Shown piece after piece: positions 47,050 through 55,727 of a stretch of DNA of 64,000 nucleotides (its first letter is position 1; each line of letters begins with the position of its first letter). Origin of the DNA: Gyromitra esculenta (lineage: Eukaryota; Ascomycota; Pezizomycetes; Pezizales; Discinaceae); assembly GCA_038503075.1 (NCBI GenBank), contig JBCAML010000002.1, positions 930,001 to 994,000 of the forward strand, read 5' to 3'. The notes beneath the pieces are model-generated. The model was not told where the DNA came from. It was given only the letters and a program-made list of their open reading frames with translations, and made no database searches. A program made the translations under genes and the position numbers.

Positions 47050-49130
47050 GTAGCTCCCCTCTTCAAGCGTGAGCTCCTGCGAACCTTAGAAGGAGTGATA
47101 GTCGTCTCAGCGAGGAATGTATCAAGGGCAGACGTATCCTGCAGATCTTCAGCTGGTTCCCACGTCGGGTGAGCATACCCAGTCCATTCTACAAGGTATT
47201 GGAGTTGTCCTCGATGGGTGCGTTGATCGAGGATTTTTTCAATATAGTATTCCTCTTGCTCGTTAACAATAATTGGGGCTGGAGGAGGAATAACTTGTCC
47301 CGGAAGGGCATCATTAGGGGCAGGTTTAAGAAGAGAAACGTGAAAGACAGGATGGTATTTGACCGATGAGGGAAGATCTATCTCGTAGGCGAAGGGGGAA
47401 ATAATCCTTTTCACTGCATAAGGACCTATCCATTTCCAGTCCAATTTTCGAGCGTTACGATTTGTCCTAATATTCTTCATCGACATGAAGACTTGATCTT
47501 GGATTTGGTATGCCGGGGCAGGTGTCCGGTGTTTATTCGTAGCAGTTTCTTGGATGTCCTGAGCGGCTCTGATTTGTGTCCAAAGATAGTCTTACAATTC
47601 CTGCATCCTGCGTGCAAAGGCGGTGGCATCTTGACTTTGAGGGGTATTTGCCGGGGGAGTAAGAGAGGTATCAAACCTCGGGTGATAACCGTAATTGGCA
47701 AGGAAGGGAGATACTTTCGTACTTGCCGATTCTTGATTATTCGCGGAGAATTCTGCCATTGGTAGCCATCTACTTCAGTCCTCTTGTTGGTAAGTCACAT
47801 AGGATCGAAGGTATTGCTCCATTACCGCATTCAGCCTTTCTGTTTGCCCGTCCGTTTCTGGATGGAAAGCGGTAGACATCCGGGCTTGTATCCCAAGACG
47901 TTGACAAAGCTCTTTCCAGAAGTGGGCAGTGAATTGGGTACCACGATCGGAGGTAATATGCGTAGTCTCACGGTTCGATCCTAGTCCAAGCCCTTCTGTA
48001 TCCCAGAAGGTGAGCAGAGCTACTTAGACGAGAATCGTTGCGATAAGAGTAACGAAGTTTTCTACAGGTCCTACGGGGTCTAACCCAAGGCGAGTTAAGT
48101 GGGAGAATGTTCTACAGCGACAGCGACCGCGAGGATTCTGAGGTAGAATCGAGATAGTATTTAAAACAATACAGCAGAAGTAAAGTAAGAACGTTGCTTA
48201 ACAAAAGAGAAGAAAACCATAACAACCGTCTAAGATCCATCCCTTATATACCCCGCAATTCCTCTCGTGACTCATAACCGAAACACAGCCGAACAACAAA
48301 GACATTATAAAGAAACCATCATCCGTTGCAACCGTTACTTTCCGAACCCTAACCCATCATTCCACTTCATCCGTGAAACGTAGGTAGGCCATGCAATTTC
48401 CAGACATGTTGCAGGTAAAGATCAGCGACATCTCGTGAATTAACAGTAGTATTACATGGAATAAGATGTCGCATTTTTGATAATCGGTCGACGATTACCA
48501 TGATCGCATCGTAGCCATTAGACTCGGGAAGGCCTGTAACAAAGTCCATCGAGATTTCCTGCCAGGGTTGTTGCGGAATAGGTAAGGGGCGGAGTACTCC
48601 CGAAGTACGTTGAGTAACTGGTTTAGCTTTCTGGCAGGTATGGCAGTTCCGTACGTAGCGAGCGACTGATTCCCTCATCTTGGGCCAATAGAAGTTTCTA
48701 TCCAGGAGTTCAAATGTTTTATCTCTTCCTGGATGGCCTGCAGCTGGTACATCATGGTGCCTTTTGATGAGTTCTAAGCGTAGAGGGTCGAGGTCTGGAA
48801 CATAAATACGTCCTCGGTAGCATAGTCTTCCGTTTTCGTTGGTACACTCGCTTAAGGTGATCTCCTTTGATTGTTGATCTTTATTCCTTAACGCTAAAAG
48901 TATTCTCTCCGGAAATTTATCAGTAAGAAGTCCTTTTTGGAAGAGTTTTTGTAGGGGGGCGTCCAGTTCAGCGGCTTCATTTGACAAAGAAGCCGACAAC
49001 AAACTTAGCTTAGGGTTCACATTTTCTTTCTTCAATACCACTTGGCTTTGGTGTGCCAACCGTTCATCCCCTTCCTTGGGAAGATCTCCTGATCTTCTGG
49101 TCAATGCGTCTGGTTTTCCTCCTTGACTAC
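47028..49130 (-). pseudogene. Element A integrase and chromodomain (split by solo LTR 3)
   Basis: Integrase with zinc-binding HHDVPAAGHPGRDK ... CHTCQKAK, catalytic core MDFVTGLP and TSDRGTQF, the GPY/F module WKWIGPYAVKR, and a chromodomain (EYYIEKILDQR ... YLVEWTGYAHPTWEPAEDL). It is broken by solo LTR 3 between HGLP and the TSDRG block, and by two nonsense codons. These are TGA at 47775-47777, where relatives have Trp (EDW), and TAA at 47592-47594, where relatives have Tyr (ELY). The chromodomain classes the element as a chromovirus; such domains direct insertion to modified histones in relatives. Confidence 0.9.
47966..48378 (-). mobile_element. Solo LTR 3 in element A integrase
   Basis: 413 bp, minus orientation (TTTCACGG to CCGTGAGA), flanked by CGTAG at 47961-47965 and 48379-48383. 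It is family 1, diverged from A's own LTRs (for example TTGTTAAGCAACGTTC core and different U3), so it comes from a different copy. Confidence 0.92.
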
Positions 49131-49540
49131 TTTCATGGATTAAGATTAGGTATAGGGTCAGGGTTAGACTCGAGGGAGGTTGTGGGTTGTAGGATTGTCG
49201 GATAATGTCTTTGTGTTTCGGTTGCTGTCGGGTATTAGGTTTGATGAGGAAAAAAGGGGTATTTAAGTGTTGGATTTTGTTCGTTCTTTGTTTCTCTCTT
49301 CTTCTTTCTTTAAGCAACGTTCTCGTTATACTTCTTCTGTATCAATTTTAATACCACTTCGATTCTACCTCAGAATCCTCGCTGTCGCCGTGAACCATCA
49401 CCGATACTTCGCCTTGAAGTATACTCCCTGTAGGACCTGTAGAAACATTGCACTCGTTGAACGAGTTGATACCTCGCCTAAGTAGCACTGCTCACCTTCG
49501 GGGATACCGAAGGGCTTAATTGAGAAACTCAACCGTGAGA
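49131..49540 (+). mobile_element. Solo LTR 4 in element A pol
   Basis: 410 bp, plus orientation, TTTCATGG to CCGTGAGA, flanked by ACTAC at 49126-49130 and 49541-49545. It separates the RNase H part from the integrase part of A at the YRPGS / GGKPDALTRR linker. Confidence 0.93.
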
Positions 49541-51571
49541 ACTACCTGGGCGATAGGTAATTACAAAGTCAAAGCGGGAAAGATACTCGGCCCATCGTGC
49601 TTGACGACGATTTAGCTGTTTCGTACTCATAAAATACTCGAGGTTTTTATGGTCGCTGATTACGTCAATGGGATGTTTGGAACCTTCGAGCTCCGGGCGC
49701 CATTCTTCGAATACTCGGATGATAGCCAGCAGTTCCTTGTCGTAAATCTCGTAGTTACATTCGGCAGGTGAATGCTTTTTTGAGAAGAATGCGACTGGGT
49801 GTAGGACTCCAGCATTATCGTATTGAGAGAGTACTCCTCTGGAAATGAAATCAGAGGCATCTGTCTCCACGATGATTTTCTTGTCAGGATCAAAGTGGAT
49901 GAGAATGGGGGCAGTGGTGAAGGCGTCCTTTAGGTTTTCGAAGGCTATGTCAGCTTGGATTGTCCATTCGAAAGTGATATTTTTTCGGGTGAGGGTGGTC
50001 AGAGGAGCAGCGAGTTTAGAAAAGCCGAGGATAAAACGTCGGTAAAAGTTTGCAAACCCTAAGAAGGCTTGTGCATCCTTCACACTTTTTGGGGTGTTCC
50101 AATCTCGGACTGCTCTGAGTTTCCCCTCGTCCATCTTGATGCCATCGGGGGTAAGGATGAGGCCTAGATACTTGGTCGTTTGTACCTCAAACTCACATTT
50201 CTCTGGCTTGAGCATAATGTCGTTGTCCTTAAGTGTTTGAAGTACCTTTCGTACATGACTCTGGTGTTCCGCGAAGTTATCACTATAGATTAGGATATCA
50301 TCAAGGTAGGCTGTGCAAAAAATGTCTAGGTATTCCATTAGGCAGTCATTGACAAAGCGCTGGAACGTTCCTGGGGCGTTGGTTAACCCGAAGGGCATGA
50401 CTTGGTATTTGTAGAGGCCATAACGGGTACGGAAAGCGATTTTCCATTCATCCCCTTCCGCGATGCGTATTTGATGATAGCCATCTCGGAGGTCTAACTT
50501 GGTATACCATTGGGCTTTTGCTAATCGATCTAAAGTTTCTCGAATGAGGGGAGAGGTATAACGATCCTTAACCGTAATAGCGTTCAGGCCTCGGTAGTCA
50601 ACACATAGTCGGAGAGATCCATCAGCTTTCTTAACAAAAAGTACAGGGGATCCGGCAGGGGAGGAGCTGGCGCGAATGAAGCCCTTGTCAAGGTTGTTCT
50701 CGATATATTTTTTTAGAACAATCAGTTCTTCCCTGGACATTCCATATAAGGGGCCAAATGGGGCATCTTTTCCTTCCATAAGTTGTATCTTATGGTCATA
50801 GGTGCGGCGGGGGGGTAGTCCTTGAGCTTTCTTTTTGTCGAACATGTCCAGGAAGTCATGGTATTCTACAGGAATACGTGACTTCCATTCTTCCTTCGTT
50901 GTTTTGTCGTCTATGATTTTGTTGATTTCATAGAGTGACATGGCATAGGCCTGTGAGGTTCGTTTTCTGGTGAGAGTCCTAAAACTGGCGGCACCGATAA
51001 ACGACAGGTTGAGCCTGGGGGGAGCGGGGATCGAGGAAGTGGACACGATAGGGGAGTGAGGGGCGCAGTGGGTGGTGCAGAGTTTAGAATTAAACTCAAT
51101 GCGTTTGTTGGCAAAATGGAGGTGAACATCATGGTGATTCATCCATGGTATGCCTAGAACAAGAGGGTAGTGCCCCAGTTGAGTGACGAAGCAAGGGGCT
51201 TGTTCACAGTGGTCTTGTATAGAAAGGTTGAGTTTAACGATGTGGGTAATGTCTCCTGAGCTAACAGGAAGGCCATCGATAACTTCCAGTTATCGGGGGT
51301 TTTTTAGTAGAGAGAGTGGGAGAGAGTGGTGACTCGCAAATTCCTTATCAATGAAGGCGAATCCTGAGGCGCCAGTGTCCAATAGTGCGTGTGTTTTAAT
51401 GATTTTATTGCTATGGGAAATGTTACAAGAAATAACGAAATGTTCCCCATCCAATTGATCCTCCACACACATATCCGAAACTGAAAAACCTGAAATGGAA
51501 AACGCAGACAAAGGTAAAGAAAAAGGAACCGAAGCAGGGTCACTGATCGACTTCGGTGAAACTAGTTTAAA
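49541..51571 (-). pseudogene. Element A protease, reverse transcriptase and RNase H
   Basis: This reads in the -1 frame relative to gag, entered at the slippery site 51565-51571. Aspartic protease (ALLDTGASGFAF), RT (LRLCVDYRGLNAIT, KLDLRDGYHQIRI, VMPFGLTNAPGTF, catalytic YLDDILIYS), then RNase H (IVETDASDF, ELLAIIRVFEEWR, HKNLEYFMSTKQLN). It is interrupted once by TAA at 51290-51292 just after LLKNPR. The related element B has CAA (Gln) there, so the lesion is one C-to-T change. It ends at solo LTR 4. Confidence 0.9.
51528..51571 (-). promoter_or_regulatory. Programmed -1 frameshift signal, element A
   Basis: On the minus strand: heptamer TTTAAAC (51565-51571) in the gag phase T_TTA_AAC, directly followed by gag stop TAG (51562-51564), a 7-nt spacer, then a stem-loop. 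The stem arms are ACCGAAGT (51550-51557) and GCTTCGGT (51528-51535), with a 14-nt loop. Pol is open in the -1 frame from the heptamer (FKLVSPKSISDP). Confidence 0.8.
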
Positions 51572-52899
51572 GCCTCCTTAGAGGCGCCGGATGGTTCAAG
51601 AGCAAAAAACTGGGGAGGTAAAGGTGGTGGTGGAAGAGACGAGGCGGGAGGAGTACGATTGGCAGGAGGCGCAGTAAGGGCTCCCCTCATTGTTGGTTTT
51701 TTGGGGGCGGAAGGGCAATTGGCGTAGGAATGGTCGGGGGCGGCGCAAAACATACACTTGCCGGTAGATCGGCGCCATTGTTTCTCTTCCTCTGAGAGCT
51801 TTCTTCTTCCGTTCACCATTGTATATCGTTGGTCTTGTGGAGGGCGGGCGTTGTTGCTGGTGCGGCCAAATGATAGGTCCATGGGAGCGATGCCTCCTGG
51901 TACAAAGGACGAGGCAGGGACGAAGGGAGTCATAGCGTTGGTTGGAGCACTGAATTGTCCCATACTGTCGCGAGCATTGCCTCGTTTTTCCGCTTTACGG
52001 GCTCTAATGCGGTTGTCCATCCAAGTGAGGACGAGGATCATGTCATTGAGGCTAGTGGGGGTAGCGGCGGCAAAGACCATAGCTTCCTTTAATTCTTCCG
52101 ACATACCGTGTTCGAGGGCATCCATCTTCGAATTTTCGTCGAAGTTTAGTTGTCCCATGATTCGCTGAAAGTCGGCCAAGTAGGCAGAGAAGTCTCGCTT
52201 GCCTTGGCGAAGCTGATGCAGCTCTCGACGGGCGGTACCGGTAGGGTCTGGATCTCCAAAAGCTGCTTCTAGGGCGGCGATGAAGGCGGCGGCGTTGGTC
52301 CAGGTCGTGAGACCAGAGGGGAGGACGGTATGGCGAACTTGCTCTAGGGCTGCTCCTTCTAGGTGATTGATAGTGTAGAGAATCATAGTGTTCTCATCGG
52401 CGAATCTGTCTCGGTTAACTGCGAGCTTGGAGCGGAGTTGGAGGACGAAGCCGGGAAGTTTGGCTCGGGAACCGTCAAACTTTTCTGGATCCGGCATCCG
52501 TTCTGAGCAATGACTTGCGATTGATGGAGGTGGTGGAGTGGCGGTGAGGTTGGGTGGGGCTGGAGGAACCTGATTAGCGGTTCTGGCTTCGTTGCGTTCC
52601 TGGCGTAATCTGGCGATGAGGTTGGCGGCTTCAGTGACTCGTTGGTCCTGTTGCATGGCGTGTCGGGTCACATTGTCTGCTTGGATTTTCGCCGTGTTGA
52701 GTTTGATTTCCAGCTCTTGCGTGCTCTCCTGGAGAACGTCAACTTGATCTTCTAAAGCCTGGTTGAGATCTCGGAGTTGATTGTACAACTCGACCGGGTC
52801 TTCTCGGTATGCCTGGGCAAAGGTGTCTTTTGTGGGAAAACGGGGGGTAGTGATAGCGGCTCCTTCAGAGGAGGAGGCAGCGGGGGCGGAAGCACTCAT
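51562..52899 (-). CDS. Element A Gag, intact
   Basis: 445 codons from ATG 52899. Residues about 35-110 form a coiled coil (LYNQLRDLNQALEDQVDVL onward). The Ty3-type gag domain spans about 135-290 (MPDPEKFDGSRAKL, LEGAALEQVRHTVLPSG, FGDPDPTGTARRELHQLRQG, FSAYLADFQRIM). A CCHC knuckle CMFCAAPDHSYANC fits C-x2-C-x4-H-x4-C. It ends EALN-stop at the frameshift site. No lesion is visible, unlike in element B. Confidence 0.92.
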   Translation of the reverse strand: MSASAPAASSSEGAAITTPRFPTKDTFAQAYREDPVELYNQLRDLNQALEDQVDVLQESTQELEIKLNTAKIQADNVTRHAMQQDQRVTEAANLIARLRQERNEARTANQVPPAPPNLTATPPPPSIASHCSERMPDPEKFDGSRAKLPGFVLQLRSKLAVNRDRFADENTMILYTINHLEGAALEQVRHTVLPSGLTTWTNAAAFIAALEAAFGDPDPTGTARRELHQLRQGKRDFSAYLADFQRIMGQLNFDENSKMDALEHGMSEELKEAMVFAAATPTSLNDMILVLTWMDNRIRARKAEKRGNARDSMGQFSAPTNAMTPFVPASSFVPGGIAPMDLSFGRTSNNARPPQDQRYTMVNGRRKLSEEEKQWRRSTGKCMFCAAPDHSYANCPSAPKKPTMRGALTAPPANRTPPASSLPPPPLPPQFFALEPSGASKEALN

Positions 52900-53083
52900 G
52901 ATCTAGTTTGATCACTTGGGAGAGAGTTGGTGCGTAAGTAGTGTTGGTCAAGCCACTCAGGAGTGACTTCAGTGAGAGTTTGGGGTCTTCGCGGGGTTAA
53001 GCAGGGAAAGATTTGAAGGATGGATTGGCAAATCCAACCGAGAATTTCCATGTAGGGGCTTCGCGTAGGAGGTGTAGATGAGG

Positions 53084-53092
53084 AAGCAACGT
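53084..53092 (-). promoter_or_regulatory. Element A primer-binding position (self-priming candidate)
   Basis: Two bases inside the 5' LTR end, the minus strand reads ACGTTGCTT. This is the exact reverse complement of AAGCAACGT in the element's own LTR (the CTTAAGCAACGT core downstream of the TATTTAAA box). I do not see a tRNA-like TGG-starting primer-binding site. Confidence 0.6.
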
Positions 53093-53094
53093 AA

Positions 53095-53431
53095 TCTCAC
53101 GGTTGAGTCCCTTGTTTAAGCCCTTCGGTATCCCCGGAGGTGAGCAGTGCTACTTAAGCGAGGTATCAACACGTTCAAAGAGTGCAGGGTTTTCTACAGG
53201 TCCCACGATGGATATACTTCAAGGCGAAGTATCAGCGGTGGTTTACAGCGACAGCGAGGATTCTGAGGTAGAATCGAAGTGAGATTGTGACTTGATACAA
53301 GAGAAGTGAAACGAGAACGTTGCTTAAGGAAGAAAGAGAAAGAGAACAGAAGCGACCAAAATCCTCTGTTTAAATACCCCGCTTTTGCATAACACAAACA
53401 ACCATCTGACAACAACCAAAACATAACCGAA
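53095..53431 (-). repeat. Element A 5' LTR, truncated by element D
   Basis: Matches A's 3' LTR without a visible difference, with a constant offset of 6464, up to CCGAA at 53427-53431. There the 3' LTR of element D begins. The missing 80-odd bases of this LTR should lie to the right of the window. Confidence 0.9.
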
Positions 53432-53840
53432 TCTCAAGGAGCGGGTTTCTTATCAAGCTCTCGAGTATCCCTCGAGGTGAGCAGTGCTACTTGAATGGGA
53501 AACCAACAATGAGAAGGTGTGCGAAGATTCTACAGGCTCTACGATTGATTTGAGTCGAGGTGACTCAAAGACAGCGACAGCGGAGGATTACGAGGTGTAA
53601 CCGAGGTTTGTATTGTAGAATACAAGAGTGGACAATAGAAGACGTTGCTTAAGAGAAGAAGAAGGAAAAGTACAACAAGAGGGGGAATCCCTTCGCTTAT
53701 ATACCACATTCCAACTCGCTCGATGACAAAGACCTGACTCATCGTAACGGAAACCAAAAGAAACACAAAGAGCAACAGCACGACATAACAACCTTGTACA
53801 CCTGTTCCTAATGAACCAACGAGAATAACCATCCATGAAA
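53432..53840 (-). repeat. Element D 3' LTR (family 2)
   Basis: 409 bp, minus orientation, TTTCATGG to CTCCTTGAGA. It belongs to the same family as solo LTRs 1 and 2. It is followed by D's polypurine tract (GGGAGGGGG on the minus strand, 53842-53850) and the last codons of D's pol. Confidence 0.88.
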
Positions 53841-53924
53841 GTACCCCCTCCCTTATAGCCGTGAGCTCCTGCGAACACTAGCAAGGCCTTCCTTGGGTTT
53901 ATTCGGATATTGTTGGTGGAAAGC
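53841..53924 (-). pseudogene. Element D pol, last codons
   Basis: Minus-strand tail EAVDAFHQQYPNKPKEG LASVRRSSRL-stop, the end of the chromodomain region of D. It is separated from the rest of D (59763 onward) by the insertion of element B at AAAGC. Confidence 0.8.
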
Positions 53925-54332
53925 TTTCATGGATTGATCTCGGATAGTAAGTCGTGGTTGGGTTGTCGGTTGTATTGTGATTTGGAGGATTGTACAATCT
54001 CTTTGTTCTTCGGTTATTTTTCGGCTATGAGTTTTGTTAAGGAAAGCGGGGTATTTAAGCGATGGATTTCGATCGTGTTTGGTTCTCTTCTTCTTCTTTC
54101 CTTAAGCAACGTTCTCGTTCCACTTCTACTGTATCTGTTATAATTCCACTTCGATTCTGCCTTAGAATCCTCGCTGTCGCTGTGAAAACATCACCGATAC
54201 TTCGCCTTGAAGTACACCCCCCGTAGGACCTGTAGACCATACTGCACTCCTTGAACGTGTTGGTTTCTCGCTTAAGTAGCACTGCTCACCTTCAGGGATA
54301 CTGAAGGGCTTAGAGAGAGACCATCCGTGAGA
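53925..54332 (+). repeat. Element B 5' LTR
   Basis: TTTCATGGATTG to ATCCGTGAGA, with an 8-bp near-inverted terminus (TCATGGAT / ATCCGTGA). TATTTAAG at 54052-54059 is a probable TATA element. AAGCAACGT at 54104-54112, about 50 bp downstream, would lie at or near the 5' end of the RNA. Confidence 0.95.
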
Positions 54333-54334
54333 TT

Positions 54335-54343
54335 ACGTTGCTT
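54335..54343 (+). promoter_or_regulatory. Element B primer-binding position (self-priming candidate)
   Basis: ACGTTGCTT lies two bases after the 5' LTR. It is the exact reverse complement of AAGCAACGT at 54104-54112 in the same LTR. The arrangement resembles Tf1/sushi elements, in which the RNA 5' end folds back to prime minus-strand synthesis. Confidence 0.6.
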
Positions 54344-54374
54344 GCTCATCTACACCTCCTACCGCTAACTCATC

Positions 54375-55692
54375 ATGAGTTCCTCCGTTGATCCCTCCTC
54401 CAATACAGAAGGAGCCGCCGTCGCAGCCCTAGGCTTCCCCACTAGGGAAGCCTTTGCCAAAGCGTACAGAGATGACCCAGCTGAACTCTACAATCAGCTT
54501 CGAGAAATAAACCAGAGCCTGGAGGACCAAATAAGCATCCTTCAGGATAACGAAAGACTCTGAGGTAAAACTCAGTACCGCTCAAATCCAAATCGATAAT
54601 GCCCTCCGACACGCCACACAACAGGATCAAAGGGTTACAGAAGCAGCCAGCCTTATCGCCAGACTCCGCCAGGAACGAAACGAAGCCAGAGCAAACCTCT
54701 CAGCCCCCGGCTCCATTAAACCTTACCGCCACTCCCCCACCGCCGACAGCCTCTACCCACCGCTCCGAGCGCATGCCAGACCCGGAGAAATTCGATGGGT
54801 CCCGAGCTAAGCTCGGTTTCATACTTCAGCTGCGCTCCAAACTTACGGTCAACCGAGACCGTTTTGCAAACGAGACCACGATGATATTATATACCATCAA
54901 TCGACTGGAGGGAGCCGCTCTAGAACAGGTTCGTCACACGGTTCTCCCCTCAGGCCTCACCACTTGGAGCAACGCAGAAGAACTCATAACCGCCCTGGAA
55001 ACTGCTTTTGGAGACCCAGACCCAACTGGCACGGCTCGACGAGAACTTCACCAGCTCCGTCAAGGAAAGCGTGATTTCTCAGCCTATTTGGCTGACTTTC
55101 AAAGAATCATGGGCCAGTTGAATTTCGACGAAAACTCGAAGATGGACGCATTGGAACACGGCATGTCAGAGGAGTTGAAAGAAGCCATGGTGTTCGCACC
55201 GATTGCCCCCGCTAACCTCCCTGAGATGATTCTCACCCTTACCCGACTCGATAACCGGATCCGAGCCCGCAAGGCTGAGAAACGAGAAACGCCAGAGATA
55301 ATATGGGTCAATTCAGTGCCCCCGCCGCCTTCTCCTCTGCCTCCTCCTTTACTCCAGGAGGACTAGCCCCTATGGACCTATCTTTCGGACGCACCAGCAA
55401 TCTCTCTCGTCCTCCCCCAGACCAACGATACACAATGGTTAACGGCCGAAGGAAACTCTCAGAGGAAGAGAAACAATGGCGCCGTGCCACCGGAAAGTGC
55501 ATGTTCTGTGCCGCCCCAGATCACTCATACGCCAATTGCCCCTCCGCCCCCAAGAAACCTACAATGAGAGGAGCCCTCACCGCCCCACCTGCCACCCGTA
55601 CACCCCCCGCCTCCTCCCTGCCACCGCCACCACTTCCTCCTCAATTTTTCGCTTTAGAATCAGCAGACTCAGCCAACGAGTCTTTAAACTAG
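54375..55692 (+). pseudogene. Element B Gag, frameshifted
   Basis: Starts MSSSVDPSSNTEGA and corresponds to A's Gag throughout, including the gag domain and the CCHC knuckle CMFCAAPDHSYANC. Single-base-type frame changes occur near 54558, 54697 and 55285, so no single frame covers it. It ends ESLN-TAG at 55690-55692, at the slippery site. Confidence 0.9.
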
Positions 55693-55727
55693 TACAACCA
55701 AGGTCGATCAGTGACCCCACCTTGGTT
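55683..55727 (+). promoter_or_regulatory. Programmed -1 frameshift signal, element B
   Basis: Heptamer TTTAAAC at 55683-55689 in gag phase T_TTA_AAC, gag stop TAG at 55690-55692, then a 9-bp stem. The arms are AACCAAGGT (55696-55704) and ACCTTGGTT (55719-55727), with a 14-nt loop. The -1 frame continues FKLVQPRSISDP into the protease. Layout matches element A, with compensatory stem changes. Confidence 0.82.

Larger units (their letters stand above)
46631..53431 (-). mobile_element. Ty3/Gypsy chromovirus element A (interrupted)
   Basis: Minus-strand element, 3' LTR at 46631-47049 and 5' LTR fragment at 53095-53431. The internal part has gag, protease, RT, RNase H, integrase and chromodomain in that order. 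Two solo LTRs (47966-48378, 49131-49540) split pol, and element D splits its 5' LTR after 53431. The two LTRs are identical over the roughly 337 bp that can be compared, so A is young. It is inserted in the LINE; the left flank is CTACT and the right flank is outside the window. Confidence 0.93.

Noticed and set aside
53194..53424. Recurrent 60-98-codon frames inside LTRs
   Set aside because: They recur only because the LTRs are repeated; the translated words differ between LTR families and are not protein-like.
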